NCBI GenBank assembly: GCA_020161725.1
Contig: JAIUOG010000001.1
Coordinates: forward strand, 44,862-108,861
DNA length: 64,000 nt
From: Pseudomonadota bacterium
Lineage (GTDB): Bacteria; Pseudomonadota; Gammaproteobacteria; Legionellales; Legionellaceae
Direction of reading: 5' to 3'
The position numbers were made by a program, and so were the translations under genes. Below, piece by piece: positions 48,519-57,450 of this stretch (positions within the stretch are counted from its first letter, which is position 1; every line of letters begins with the position of its first letter). Under the pieces are notes generated by a model. It saw only the letters and a program-made list of their open reading frames with translations. It was not told the origin of the DNA and ran no database searches.

Positions 48519-48829
48519 AGTTTAAATCCTCTTAATTCTAATTTTTATTAAATTCAAAAAATACAAACAAAAATTAAGTTATTTTATTTCTAGTTAATTA
48601 AGTTCATTAAGTACTATTTCGCTATGAATTCCTCCCTAAAAATAACGATATTGTTTAGCTAAGGTCAAAAAATATATTTTCAAGGGTACATTTTTAAAAA
48701 ATTTTTCTCTCATACTTTGCTTGATATCTGATTGATTGGACATTATGCCCATAGTGAACTGTATCAGTTGAAGTCATAAAATTTATCCCCATTTAAGGCC
48801 TGACAAATTTTTAATAGTCAGGTGATAAA
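48519..48829. other. Divergent intergenic region between HPF-like and HtpX genes
   Basis: A 311-bp AT-rich spacer with the promoters for both directions. No ORF and no strong dyad were seen; TTGCTTGATATC near 48717 and the segment to 48780 could contain a promoter, but I cannot fix its boxes. Confidence 0.35.
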
Positions 48830-49675
48830 ATGGAAAACAACTTAAAAACACTCTTTTTTCTGGGTGCCTTAACGGCATTATTGGTATTTATAGGCGGCAT
48901 TTTAGGCGGCCACACAGGGATGCTCATTGCCTTACTTTTTGCAGGAATAATGAATTTCTCTGCTTATTGGTACTCAGATACTATTGTTTTGAACCTATAC
49001 CAAGCACAACCCACATCCAGCACTCATTTCGTGTATAGAATAGTTGAAGAACTCGCGCATCGTGCAAGCACACCCATGCCTAAGGTATACCTAATTAACA
49101 ATGCTACGCCGAACGCCTTTGCCACCGGCCGTAACCCACAAAATGCAAGTATTGCAGTAACTACTGGCTTACTGGAGCGATTAACCAAAGAAGAAATTAC
49201 AGGGGTGTTAGCACATGAACTTGCCCATGTTGTACATCGAGACACATTAATTAGCGTTGTGAGTGCAACCATTGCGGGCGCGATTAGCGGTCTTGCAAAT
49301 CTATTGATGTGGATTCCACTATCCTCACATTCAAGCGATAGCGAAGAACAAACCACTCATCCCTTTGTAGGGATAATCATGATGATACTGGCACCGATTG
49401 CAGCCGGACTCATTCAAATGGCAATTTCTCGCTCCAGGGAATTTGAAGCAGATGCAGGAGGGGCGCAAATTTGTGGCAATCCTCATTGGCTTGCGAATGC
49501 CCTGATAAAATTAGAACAGGCGAGCCACCAACAATACTTTACTGAAGCAGAAGCTCATCCAGCAACGGCACATCTTTTTATCGTGAACCCCATCAAGGGA
49601 GAAAAGCTCGCAAATCTTTTTGCAACTCATCCTTTGACTTCAGAGCGAGTAGCAAGGCTTAGGGCGATGCATTAA
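48830..49675 (+). CDS. htpX: HtpX-type membrane zinc metalloprotease
   Basis: The 281-residue protein has two N-terminal membrane helices (about 7-48), the zinc motif HELAH at residues 129-133 ([13 protein letters not shown]), two further helices (about 137-155 and 180-200), and the downstream zinc-ligand region [10 protein letters not shown]. HtpX cleaves damaged inner-membrane proteins. Accessory copies are found in stress-tolerance islands next to small heat-shock genes, as here. Confidence 0.93.
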   Translation: MENNLKTLFFLGALTALLVFIGGILGGHTGMLIALLFAGIMNFSAYWYSDTIVLNLYQAQPTSSTHFVYRIVEELAHRASTPMPKVYLINNATPNAFATGRNPQNASIAVTTGLLERLTKEEITGVLAHELAHVVHRDTLISVVSATIAGAISGLANLLMWIPLSSHSSDSEEQTTHPFVGIIMMILAPIAAGLIQMAISRSREFEADAGGAQICGNPHWLANALIKLEQASHQQYFTEAEAHPATAHLFIVNPIKGEKLANLFATHPLTSERVARLRAMH

Positions 49676-49772
49676 GTGCAATTCGGTTTCAATTTTTTTA
49701 ATGGTACCCTTGAATTTTTATCAACAACCCTTACTTAAGAAATTAACCAAAAACATATTTTAAGGAGACAGC

Positions 49773-50213
49773 ATGAACCCTTTAATAAAAACTATGCCCA
49801 TGTACCGTGATATGGGTCATTTGTTAAATGATTTTTTTAACATTCAAAAACAGGATGATTCATCCTATATTGAAACCAGCAGTTGGTCGCCTTTGGTGGA
49901 TATTAAAGAAGAGAAAGACTGCTTTTTAGTGCTTGCCGATGTTCCTGGGGTAAAAAAAGAAGATATTGATATTTCTCTAGAAAATCACGTTCTTACCCTT
50001 AAAGGTCAGCGCCAGTTTGAACGAACAGAGCAGCACCAAGGTTATACACGAAGAGAGCGCACGCAAGGGCAATTTTATCGTCGCTTTAGTCTTCCTCAAA
50101 CCGCGGATGATGCAAAAATCACAGCGCGCTATGCTCATGGTGTTCTGGAAATCAGGATTCCCAAAAGAGAAGCTGCGACTGAGAAGAAAATTGAAATCAG
50201 CGTTGAAGAATAA
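49773..50213 (+). CDS. Small heat-shock protein Hsp20
   Basis: The 146-residue protein has an N-terminal arm, the alpha-crystallin domain (SPLVDIKEEKDCFLVLADVP, then EDIDISLENHVLTLKGQR) and the C-terminal AYAHGVLEIRIPKRE with the I-x-I-type anchor. It holds unfolding proteins in an ATP-independent way. It stands 98 bp after htpX, with AAGGAG before the ATG, and is followed by a terminator-like stem. Confidence 0.93.
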   Translation: MNPLIKTMPMYRDMGHLLNDFFNIQKQDDSSYIETSSWSPLVDIKEEKDCFLVLADVPGVKKEDIDISLENHVLTLKGQRQFERTEQHQGYTRRERTQGQFYRRFSLPQTADDAKITARYAHGVLEIRIPKREAATEKKIEISVEE

Positions 50214-50219
50214 TCCGAT

Positions 50220-50240
50220 AAGGCCTCCTTATGAGGCCTT
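50220..50240 (+). terminator. Stem-loop after hsp20
   Basis: AAGGCCTC (50220-50227) and GAGGCCTT (50233-50240) with a 5-base loop, 7 bp after the stop codon. The T run is poor, so it is a weak terminator or an mRNA-stabilizing stem. Confidence 0.6.
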
Positions 50241-50412
50241 AGTCTAATAGTGGTACAAGATAGTTCACCACTTAATATTAGTCACAGCCAATACCAAAAT
50301 ATTTAATGCATAGATATTCAAATTGATGATTTTTACATTCATCCAATACACCTTTTAAAATGAAAAAAGTGTTTTTAAATCAAAGGGTGAACACTTAGAT
50401 TTAGTGAGAAGA

Positions 50413-51336
50413 ATGATGACTGAAAATAAAAAAACCATAAATCAATATGAATACCCCAATTTTCTAGACTGCGCACTCGCTATTCATGGTTCAGTCACAC
50501 CTAGAGTATGGAAAAAGGGCTTTACCGCATTTATTTATGCCTGCATCATTTCGTTACTGAGTCTTTTTATACCCTCATTGTCCCTTCCAATAAGCCCTTT
50601 TGAATATGCTGGGGCAATTATGGGTTTAATATTAGTCTTTCGTGTTAACGCAGGATACGATCGTTGGTGGGAAGCAAGAAAACTCTGGGGAACTGTTGTT
50701 AATTCCAGTAGAAATTTGGCAATTATTATCATCAATTACAGCCGAACTTCAGACAGCAAAGAGATAGAGAATAGTCTTGGACTCATTGCCGCAATGCCCT
50801 ATTTGATGAAAAACACGCTTAGAGGGCAGGCATCCTCAGACGAGGTGAAACATCTGTTGGATGATGATATTTATAGTGAACTACAGCATTGGCAACATCG
50901 ACCAAACTTTATTTCCTCAAAGCTTGCTGATCTGTTGGCAAGATTACAAGGCGAAGAGAAGCTTAATCAGTTTTCTTTTTTAAAAGCCGAAGAACTTCGT
51001 GAAACCCTCATCGATTGCCAAGGAGCATGCGAACGCATCTTAAAAACCCCTATGCCTTTTGTGATGGCAATCAAATCGCGGCGCTTTATTCTATTATTCA
51101 TGCTGATACTTCCTCTAGCCCTAGTTGATTACTCAATCTTCATTAGTCCAATTATTGTAACTCTGGTAGCCTATGCACTGTTTTCATTAGATCAAATCGG
51201 GGTTGAGCTCCAAAATCCCTTTTCTGTTGATAATTTAAGCCATTTACCTCTTAATGAGATATGCAACACCATTGAAAAGAACATCAATGAGATGAAGCAA
51301 AGAAATCTAACCCACAAATTTGAAAATATGGACTAG
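50413..51336 (+). CDS. Bestrophin-family anion channel-like membrane protein
   Basis: The protein of about 307 residues has the bestrophin/UPF0187 pattern: HGSVTPRVWKKGFTAFIYAC, LILVFRVNAGYDRWWEARKL and NSSRNLAIIIINY, with four membrane helices. Bacterial homologues are pentameric ion channels. The frame opens with GTG at 50404, but ATG at 50413 or 50416 is more likely. Single transcription unit by spacing. Confidence 0.9.
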   Translation: MMTENKKTINQYEYPNFLDCALAIHGSVTPRVWKKGFTAFIYACIISLLSLFIPSLSLPISPFEYAGAIMGLILVFRVNAGYDRWWEARKLWGTVVNSSRNLAIIIINYSRTSDSKEIENSLGLIAAMPYLMKNTLRGQASSDEVKHLLDDDIYSELQHWQHRPNFISSKLADLLARLQGEEKLNQFSFLKAEELRETLIDCQGACERILKTPMPFVMAIKSRRFILLFMLILPLALVDYSIFISPIIVTLVAYALFSLDQIGVELQNPFSVDNLSHLPLNEICNTIEKNINEMKQRNLTHKFENMD

Positions 51337-51419
51337 TAATGAAGGTGCTTAAAAAAAATAAAAAGAATATCCATACAGATCAAGCATTTGATTTTTTTGA
51401 TAAATAAAGGTACTAATTG

Positions 51420-52292
51420 ATGAATCCATGTTGTCTTATCTTCGGCTTTGGTTACACCGCCAAAGCACTTGCCCCCACCCTGAACGCGCAAGGCTTTAGT
51501 GTGATTGGAACATCGCGCAGGCCTTACGAGCAAGAAGAAAATTCTTTGAACACCAAGTTAATTGAGTTTGATTCGCTTGATACGGAGAACTATTTAAGTT
51601 TAGCCACACACCTTTTAATAGGTATTCCTCCTACCAGTACGATGGGTGATAGTGTATTGATTAAATACGGCGACTTAATCAAAAAACAAGCACCCTATCT
51701 ACAATGGATTGGCTATCTTTCATCGACAGGTGTTTATGGAAATCATAAGGGCAATTGGGTCAATGAACATTGTGAATGCACTCCCCATACACCAACCGGA
51801 ATCGCGCGCTTAAAAGCAGAACAAGCTTGGTTTTCCTTTGCTAAAGAACATCAATTGCCTCTTCATGTCTTTAGATTGTCAGGTATCTATGGTCCTGGAC
51901 GAAACGCGCTTGAACGTTTAAGGCACGGCAAAAAACAAAGTGTTTTTAAAGAAAATCAGGTATTTTGTCGCATTCATGTAGAGGACATTGTGACGACTCT
52001 TCTCGCCTCCATTCAATTACCTAACCCTATGTCTATTTATAATGTCTCTGACGATGAACCAACACCTACTCATGTGATTGACCAATACGCCTGCAAGCTC
52101 CTTAATCGAGAGCCCTTACCTTTAATCTCTTTTTCAGAAGCTCATTTATCCCCAATGGAACAAGAGTTCTATGCCAATAACCGGCGAGTTTCAAATTTTA
52201 AAATTAAAGAAGAGTTGGGTGTGGTTTTAAGCTACCCAACTTATACAGAAGGATTAAACCAAATATGGAGAACTGATTTTGCTGATAAATAA
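51420..52292 (+). CDS. NAD(P)-binding epimerase/dehydratase-like protein (YeeZ family)
   Basis: The protein of about 290 residues starts with a Rossmann glycine motif, IFGFGYTAKALAPTL, typical of YeeZ-like extended SDRs. YLSSTGVYGNHKGNWVNE matches the active-site region and VFRLSGIYGPGRNALERL the conserved later part. The substrate is unknown. The TspO gene overlaps its end by 14 bp. Confidence 0.88.
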   Translation: MNPCCLIFGFGYTAKALAPTLNAQGFSVIGTSRRPYEQEENSLNTKLIEFDSLDTENYLSLATHLLIGIPPTSTMGDSVLIKYGDLIKKQAPYLQWIGYLSSTGVYGNHKGNWVNEHCECTPHTPTGIARLKAEQAWFSFAKEHQLPLHVFRLSGIYGPGRNALERLRHGKKQSVFKENQVFCRIHVEDIVTTLLASIQLPNPMSIYNVSDDEPTPTHVIDQYACKLLNREPLPLISFSEAHLSPMEQEFYANNRRVSNFKIKEELGVVLSYPTYTEGLNQIWRTDFADK

Positions 52293-52749
52293 GTACTTGA
52301 AACTACTTTTATGGATTGTGCTCTTTCAAAGCATCGGATTTTTAATGGGGATGCTCACTCAAGCCAATATTTACCCCTGGTATGAGCAACTCAATAAATC
52401 TGCATTAACTCCGCCTGGATTTGTTTTTTCGATTGTTTGGACTTTCTTATACGCACTTCTTGCGCTAATTGCCTGGACTTTATCAGACAAAAATCAAGCT
52501 CATTCAAAGCAGGTTAAACTACTTTTTACGCTACAAACACTGATGAATTGGGCCTGGACCCCACTCTTTTTTAACTTGCACTGGCTAATATTTAGCACTG
52601 TATGGCTTATCAGCTTAATGTGTTTGAATGTACTCTTAATTATTAAAGTGAATACAACGCATAAAAGCATTGCCTGGTTATTAGGTCCTTATCTACTTTG
52701 GCTAGGGTTTGCTTCTTACCTCAACGTAGTGATTGCATTAATGAATTAA
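52279..52749 (+). CDS. tspO: TspO/MBR-family membrane protein
   Basis: The 156-residue protein has five membrane helices with the TspO marks W-x-P (YPWYEQLNKSALTPPGFVF), VWTFLYALLALIAW and LMNWAWTPLFFNLHW. TspO binds tetrapyrroles and works in oxidative stress and porphyrin control. The start appears to be TTG at 52279, inside the upstream gene; no ATG fits before the first helix. Confidence 0.9.
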   Translation: MLINKYLKLLLWIVLFQSIGFLMGMLTQANIYPWYEQLNKSALTPPGFVFSIVWTFLYALLALIAWTLSDKNQAHSKQVKLLFTLQTLMNWAWTPLFFNLHWLIFSTVWLISLMCLNVLLIIKVNTTHKSIAWLLGPYLLWLGFASYLNVVIALMN

Positions 52750-53004
52750 GGAGTCCATCATGAATATTCTCATTGCCAGTTTGGGCTGGATATGCGGTAA
52801 AACCCTTAGTAAACGAAAAGACAACATCCCTAACTCAATAATTTCATTGGCTTTAGGATTTAGCCCCATGGTTTCTAAATCAATAATCGTGGCCATAAAG
52901 TGTTTCGATTCCGTGGCTACTCGATTCATCAAAGAAAGAGGTACTCGTCTTAAAATCTGATAATCAGGATGTTCTGATACAGTACGCAATGCCGCTTCAA
53001 TCAT
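52738..53004 (-). pseudogene. Truncated DnaQ-like 3'-5' exonuclease
   Basis: The frame from ATG 53004 reads MIEAALRTVSEHPDYQILRR and has the first exonuclease motif, ATIIDLETMGLNPKANEIIE (DxE). It loses the family pattern after ELGMLSF and ends near the tspO stop. Only exo motif I of three is present. It is the 5' remnant of a gene, with the remainder deleted when tspO came to lie next to it. Confidence 0.7.
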
Positions 53005-53134
53005 AGGGTTGCTCAATAATAAGAAATACAAAAGTGTACTCAATGGAATAAATTATGAGGCTAGTCTTTCTGCATGTCCATTTTTTTGATTTCTACACGT
53101 GGAACACCTAACCAAGATAAGTAAGGGTGGATTT

Positions 53135-53148
53135 TGAGACATATCTCA
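53135..53148 (+). promoter_or_regulatory. Candidate LetA (GacA/UvrY-type) box
   Basis: TGAGACATATCTCA is a dyad that agrees with the Legionella LetA box TNAGAAATTTCTNA, as I recall it, at 10 of 12 fixed positions. Its centre is about 64 bp upstream of the inferred start of the GGA-rich RNA, which is where response-regulator boxes stand in rsmY/rsmZ promoters. Confidence 0.5.
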
Positions 53149-53205
53149 CAGCAGGTTGAGCCAGAATCATTAGTTTAATTAGAGGTGCTTTGCTATGCTT
53201 AAAAC

Positions 53206-53310
53206 ACGAGGAAGGAGAAAGGAACTCTTAAAAAGGATTACCTAGTGCGCTCAAGGATGAGCACATACCACAAGGATGTGGTTACTCCCCTCCTCTGCCC
53301 TTACTTCTCA
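53206..53310 (+). ncRNA. Candidate Rsm-type CsrA-sequestering small RNA
   Basis: After a TATGCT box (53194-53199) the transcript would contain six GGA motifs within about 70 bases. Two sit in the hexaloop AAGGAT of hairpins: GCTC-AAGGAT-GAGC (53249-53262) and ACCAC-AAGGAT-GTGGT (53267-53282). The second contains ACAAGGATGT, an exact match to the CsrA SELEX core ACARGGAUGU. No plus-strand gene follows (the next gene is convergent), so it is not a leader. A weak 3' pairing of GAGGAAGGAG with CTCCCCTCCTC is possible. No clean T-run terminator was found, so the 3' end is uncertain. Legionella RsmX/Y/Z are the closest known type. Confidence 0.5.
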
Positions 53311-53394
53311 TTATCTTAAACACTAATAAAATTTGAGCTCAAATCAATGACTTGTGCCGATGCGCACAGGAAGCATCCTCTACCCATACATTAT

Positions 53395-54069
53395 CTATAA
53401 GTCGATGGACTTAATTGCATCCGCATCCCTATATCGCCAATTATTCATCTTAGGTGTTACGGGATACATCAACATATCTTCACTTGCTCTAGGTACAAGC
53501 ACTTTTTGGAGTGGTTTTGCATTATTTTGTTGTGGGTCCAACCAAATCTGCTGTTGCTCATGGGTCAGCAGCACCGGCATCCTGTCGTGAAACTGCGCGA
53601 CCAGAGCATTTGCAGCAGTGGTAATGAGACAACAAGAGTGAATGACTTCGCCTGTGTGCGACTGCCAGGTATCCCAAAGAGCAGCAACGGCTAACACATT
53701 CTTATTTTTTAAACTAATGTAGTAAGGTTGTTTGTACTGTGCCCGATGTTGCCATTCAAAATAGCCGCTCATTAATACGACCCCTCGTTTACTTTTAAAA
53801 CTGTTACGAAAAGCAGGTTTTATGGCCACTGTTTCTGCGCGCGCATTAATTAAAGGGGGATTTATTTTGCGGTCCTTGGCGTAGTAAGGAATAAAACCCC
53901 AGGTGAACCATTCCGCATCGAGTGCCCCATTCCCGGGGGCTTGCAGGAGGATAAGTACATTTTGGGTCGGCGCAATATTAAATAAGGGAGAAAACTCTGG
54001 AACCGTATCAACATGGAACTGGGTTTTAATCTCCACTACCGTAGCATCTAAAGCAAAGCGCCCACACAT
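53395..54069 (-). CDS. SRAP/HMCES-type abasic-site-binding protein (YedK family)
   Basis: The 224-residue protein starts with the catalytic Cys2 (MCGRFAL). Other active-site parts are present: NARAET, the Glu in SGYFEWQ and the His in FHDRMPV. SRAP proteins make a covalent bond with abasic sites in single-stranded DNA and protect them. In this context it sits just downstream of an exonuclease/GIY-YIG-umuC-umuD operon on the same strand, so it fits a damage-tolerance module. Confidence 0.93.
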   Translation of the reverse strand: MCGRFALDATVVEIKTQFHVDTVPEFSPLFNIAPTQNVLILLQAPGNGALDAEWFTWGFIPYYAKDRKINPPLINARAETVAIKPAFRNSFKSKRGVVLMSGYFEWQHRAQYKQPYYISLKNKNVLAVAALWDTWQSHTGEVIHSCCLITTAANALVAQFHDRMPVLLTHEQQQIWLDPQQNNAKPLQKVLVPRASEDMLMYPVTPKMNNWRYRDADAIKSIDL

Positions 54070-54237
54070 GACTGCATCCTTTAAAAAAAAGAAGCCTAAT
54101 TAAGTGTAGCGCAACCCTAAAACCATCTGACGCGCTTTTGCTCTTAGGTTTAGGGGATGGTACCATCGAAATGCAAAGGTCAGTAGTTAATGTGGTCAAA
54201 AATTTTCCACTCATTAACTTTTTTTGATTTTTTTCGC

Positions 54238-55668
54238 TCAATCGAGCTCTATAATGTGCGCTTCTTTACTTGAGTGGTGCAAATAAGAACGCACTATTTT
54301 ATAAGCATCATACGTATGCCCGGAATCTGATGCAAAGCCTGGTAAGTGTCGCCATTGCTCTAATAAATCTTCAGAGGTAAGAGCGCCTAAATGCCGCCAT
54401 TGATGCACTACAGTAAATTGCGTTAATTGATGCACCGGACAATGCTCCTTAATGGCAATTGCACCCTTATAAGGCCAAACCTCTTCTTGATATTCCTTAA
54501 ATGCATCGAATAAGCGTTTGTTATAGCTCTTACCCTCTTCTTGCTGAATGCAGGCACCCTGGCAACGTTTCAGTTGATAGGAAAAGCATGCGCCCCTGCC
54601 CTGCTCTACCCCACACAGTTTGGGACACAAATTATAGTTTTTTATCAAACCCAACAAAGTGCGCTTGGCAGCAGCGACACTGCGAAAAGCACCATAAATT
54701 CCATGCTGTGTTAAATGCGCATCGTCTTCAACCTGTTCCCGCACAACAGACACGGTGAGATAGCCTTTATGCTCCTTTAATTGAAACCCTGCAATGATTT
54801 TTTTACGCCTTAACTTACGATTAAAGACGGGCATATGTTTTTTTATCATCTCGGATTCAAGCAGTAAGGCACTCAACTCCCCTGCTGTTGGAATGACCTC
54901 CACTCGCGCCACCTGCTGGCTTAATGCAAATTCCTTCGCATGCGCATAATCTCCTGAAAAATGAGACAACACCCTTTGCCTTAACGAAATACTTTTACCA
55001 ATGTATAAAGGCAGTAAATTTTTATCTCCATAAAAAATATAAACACCAGGGGTTTCGGGTAACTGTGAAACGTCGGTCGTCAACTTTGAGGGAATGCTGG
55101 ACTTTTGATAAAGTGTTTTAGCAATGGAGAGCACTTTTGGCCAAGTGTGTTCTGCGGCCATCTGTTGAATTAGGTCATGCACGGTCGCGCTGTCCGCTTG
55201 AGCACGATGATGGTTTTGCAATCGGACACCTAACGTTTCTGCACTAAACGCTAAAGTATAATGCTTAAGGTTGGGATAAAGCTGCTTTAATAATTTAATC
55301 GTACACAGCACAGGGGCTTGGTAGCCTATGCCACACTGCTTAAAGGCATTTTTAATAAAACCAAAATCAAAACGCGCATTATGCGCTACAAAAACACAGC
55401 CGTGTAATAGCTCAAGTAATTCAAGGGCAATGTCTGCAAAAGAAGGCGCATCAGACACCATCTCATTTGAAATACCAGTTAAGGCTCTAATGGAGTCGGG
55501 AATCGCACGTCTTGGTTTAATGAAACGATGCCATGTTCTGCCAACACCCTGCTCGGTAGTCATTTGCACCGCTATTTCTGTAATGTCGTCCCGAGTCACG
55601 TGGAGTCCTGTTGTCTCTACATCCACAATGGCCCATTGAAAAGAATACTGCATAAACTCTCTATTCAT
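54238..55668 (-). CDS. DnaQ-type 3'-5' exonuclease fused to GIY-YIG (Cho/UvrC-like) nuclease
   Basis: The 476-residue protein begins with a DEDDh exonuclease (AIVDVETTGLHVTRDD, VFVAHNARFDFGFI, HRAQADSATVHDL) over about residues 10-170. A GIY-YIG nuclease follows over about 200-290 (GVYIFYGDKNLLPLYIGKS, LRQRVLSHF, ALLLESEMIKK), with catalytic Tyr, Arg and Glu present. The C-terminal part is Cys-rich (CPKLCGVEQGRGACFSYQL) as in Cho-like proteins. The ATG overlaps the umuC stop by 1 bp (TAATG). The fusion could cut near lesions and trim ends. Confidence 0.92.
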   Translation of the reverse strand: MNREFMQYSFQWAIVDVETTGLHVTRDDITEIAVQMTTEQGVGRTWHRFIKPRRAIPDSIRALTGISNEMVSDAPSFADIALELLELLHGCVFVAHNARFDFGFIKNAFKQCGIGYQAPVLCTIKLLKQLYPNLKHYTLAFSAETLGVRLQNHHRAQADSATVHDLIQQMAAEHTWPKVLSIAKTLYQKSSIPSKLTTDVSQLPETPGVYIFYGDKNLLPLYIGKSISLRQRVLSHFSGDYAHAKEFALSQQVARVEVIPTAGELSALLLESEMIKKHMPVFNRKLRRKKIIAGFQLKEHKGYLTVSVVREQVEDDAHLTQHGIYGAFRSVAAAKRTLLGLIKNYNLCPKLCGVEQGRGACFSYQLKRCQGACIQQEEGKSYNKRLFDAFKEYQEEVWPYKGAIAIKEHCPVHQLTQFTVVHQWRHLGALTSEDLLEQWRHLPGFASDSGHTYDAYKIVRSYLHHSSKEAHIIELD

Positions 55669-56924
55669 TAATAAAGGGTGACGCGAGGAAGTTCAGACCA
55701 TCGCGTGGTGTACGCCGGAGATTTCATCTGCGCCCGCATGGCCCAGGGTTTGGAGTAGCCTTCGGCTGCAAGCCGAATCGTATGCCGGCCGTACTTTTGA
55801 TTTATTGTATCAAAAACACTCATTAATTGTTCAGTCCTCTCTAAAGATTCATCGGATATTTGGTGAAACATATCGAGTTGCCTGGGGTCTTTGGGAATTA
55901 AATGCTCAAGACAGATGCCTGCTTTTTTATAATGATAGCCGCTTTTAAAAATCTGTCTTAAACAGCGTTTGGCCATCTTGGTAATAATGCGTAAATCATC
56001 GGTGGGATTAATGAAGTTCACCTCGATGGATTGAAAATGCTGCGCCAAATCCTCACGATGTCGATTGGTATGGACAAAAACATACATCCGCTGGGCCACA
56101 AGCTGTTGTGCGCGAAGCTTCTCCACCGCACGCGCGCAATGACTGCTCAACGATTGTGCCACCGCAGAGAGCGTGGTCTGCATCGCACCGAAACTTTTAG
56201 ACGACATAATGCTTTGTTTGGGCTCTGCTTCCTCAAGCCCGGTACAGGAAATACCGCTTAACTCCATGGCCGTTCGCATCAAGACCACATTATAACGTTT
56301 TCGCAGTAAATGAGGGTTCGTCTGAGCCAAGTCATACGCGGTGTAGATGCCTTGAGCCATTAGTTTTTTAGCATACTGGCGCCCTACTCCCCAAACATCC
56401 CCCACCGCAACCTGTTGCAATAAAGAGTACTGGCTTAAATAAAAGACCGGAATATTGAATACTTTTTTACAAAGGTAATTAGCCGCTTTCGCCAGAGTTT
56501 TTGTTTTGCCAATGCCAATTGATGTAGGAATACCCGTCTCTTTTAATATTCTCTTATGTAATCGGGTACAAAAAGGTTCTAATTGCGCTTCAGGCAAGGT
56601 GGATAAATCCAAAAAGGCCTCATCAATAGAATAAACCTCAAGGTGCGGCCACTCCTCTTCAATGGTCATCATAACCCGATGGCTAAGGTCTCCATAGAGG
56701 GTGTAATTGGAGGAAAAGGCGTGAATTTTATGCTGCTGGCATAATCCTTTAATTTTAAAATAAGGCTCTCCCATGACAACTCCAAGGGCCTTTGCTTCAT
56801 TAGAGCGTGCAATAACGCATCCATCGTTATTGGATAAAACAACAATGGGTTTATAGCGTAAATCAGGACGAAACAAACGCTCACAGGAGGCATAAAAATT
56901 ATTGCAATCAACTAAAGCATACAT
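55668..56924 (-). CDS. umuC: Y-family DNA polymerase V catalytic subunit
   Basis: Starting at the ATG at 56924, one base after the umuD stop, the 418-residue protein has all Y-family parts: MYALVDCNNFYASCERLF (metal Asp), VVLSNNDGCVIARSNEAK, YSIDEAFLDLS (metal Asp/Glu) and GIGKTKTLAKAANY. The C-terminal little finger and UmuC-specific tail are present (SIEVNFINPTDDLRI). It copies across damaged bases with UmuD'. The frame upstream of this ATG overlaps umuD and is not used. Confidence 0.94.
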   Translation of the reverse strand: MYALVDCNNFYASCERLFRPDLRYKPIVVLSNNDGCVIARSNEAKALGVVMGEPYFKIKGLCQQHKIHAFSSNYTLYGDLSHRVMMTIEEEWPHLEVYSIDEAFLDLSTLPEAQLEPFCTRLHKRILKETGIPTSIGIGKTKTLAKAANYLCKKVFNIPVFYLSQYSLLQQVAVGDVWGVGRQYAKKLMAQGIYTAYDLAQTNPHLLRKRYNVVLMRTAMELSGISCTGLEEAEPKQSIMSSKSFGAMQTTLSAVAQSLSSHCARAVEKLRAQQLVAQRMYVFVHTNRHREDLAQHFQSIEVNFINPTDDLRIITKMAKRCLRQIFKSGYHYKKAGICLEHLIPKDPRQLDMFHQISDESLERTEQLMSVFDTINQKYGRHTIRLAAEGYSKPWAMRAQMKSPAYTTRWSELPRVTLY

Positions 56925-56925
56925 C

Positions 56926-57450
56926 CTAGACCGGCCTATGTAAAACAAGGATCACCACACCCCAAATGACGACATCGAGTTCTTCCGTAATATCAATAGG
57001 TGGAAACTTGGGATTTGCAGGGAGCAATTGCGCACATCCGTTGCGATGAGAAAGTCGTTTCACGGTCAACTCACCGTTGAGTGCCGCAATCACAATAGAG
57101 CCATCAGTTGCCTCAAGACTTTTATCCACGAGCAGCACATCGCCCTCAAAAATACCCGCCTCTATCATGGACTCACCCGTGGCGGTTACTAAAAAAGTGG
57201 CTGAAGGATGTTTGATGTATTCGGCGTTTAAATCAAGGTAGCGTTCAATGTAATCATCTGCTGGCGATGGAAATCCTGCTTGCACTTTACTTGAGTAAAG
57301 GGGGATTGCATAGGATGTCTCATCGCCTAAAAGAGCTGCTCGTATCTCAAGCTCCCTTGATATCGGAATACGCATGGATTTAGTGGATTCATGATATTTT
57401 CCCGTTCCCTTGGGTCGACCGGCCCCCACTCGTTTACCGCCTCGTGTCAT
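56926..57450 (-). CDS. umuD: UmuD-type self-cleaving subunit with basic N-terminal extension
   Basis: From ATG 57450 the 174-residue protein has a 34-residue N-terminal extension with GGKRVGAGRPKGTG, an AT-hook-like GRPKG. The UmuD core follows. The cleavage site is Ala58-Gly59 (QAGFPSPADDY), the nucleophile is Ser94 (TGESMIEAG) and the base is Lys131 (ELTVKRLS). The spacing of these three equals that of E. coli UmuD (24/25, 60, 97). Cleavage would remove the DNA-binding-like extension. It precedes umuC by 1 bp. Confidence 0.92.
   Translation of the reverse strand: MTRGGKRVGAGRPKGTGKYHESTKSMRIPISRELEIRAALLGDETSYAIPLYSSKVQAGFPSPADDYIERYLDLNAEYIKHPSATFLVTATGESMIEAGIFEGDVLLVDKSLEATDGSIVIAALNGELTVKRLSHRNGCAQLLPANPKFPPIDITEELDVVIWGVVILVLHRPV

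Noticed and set aside
53193..53243. 16-codon ORF MLKTRGRRKELLKRIT
   Set aside because: It overlaps the -10 box and GGA-rich RNA, has no ribosome site, and is better explained by the GGA-rich RNA sequence.
54026..54241. 71-residue minus-strand frame between the nuclease and SRAP genes
   Set aside because: Most of it lies in the SRAP upstream region and overlaps the start of SRAP; there is no domain, no ribosome site, and the composition is unlike a protein.
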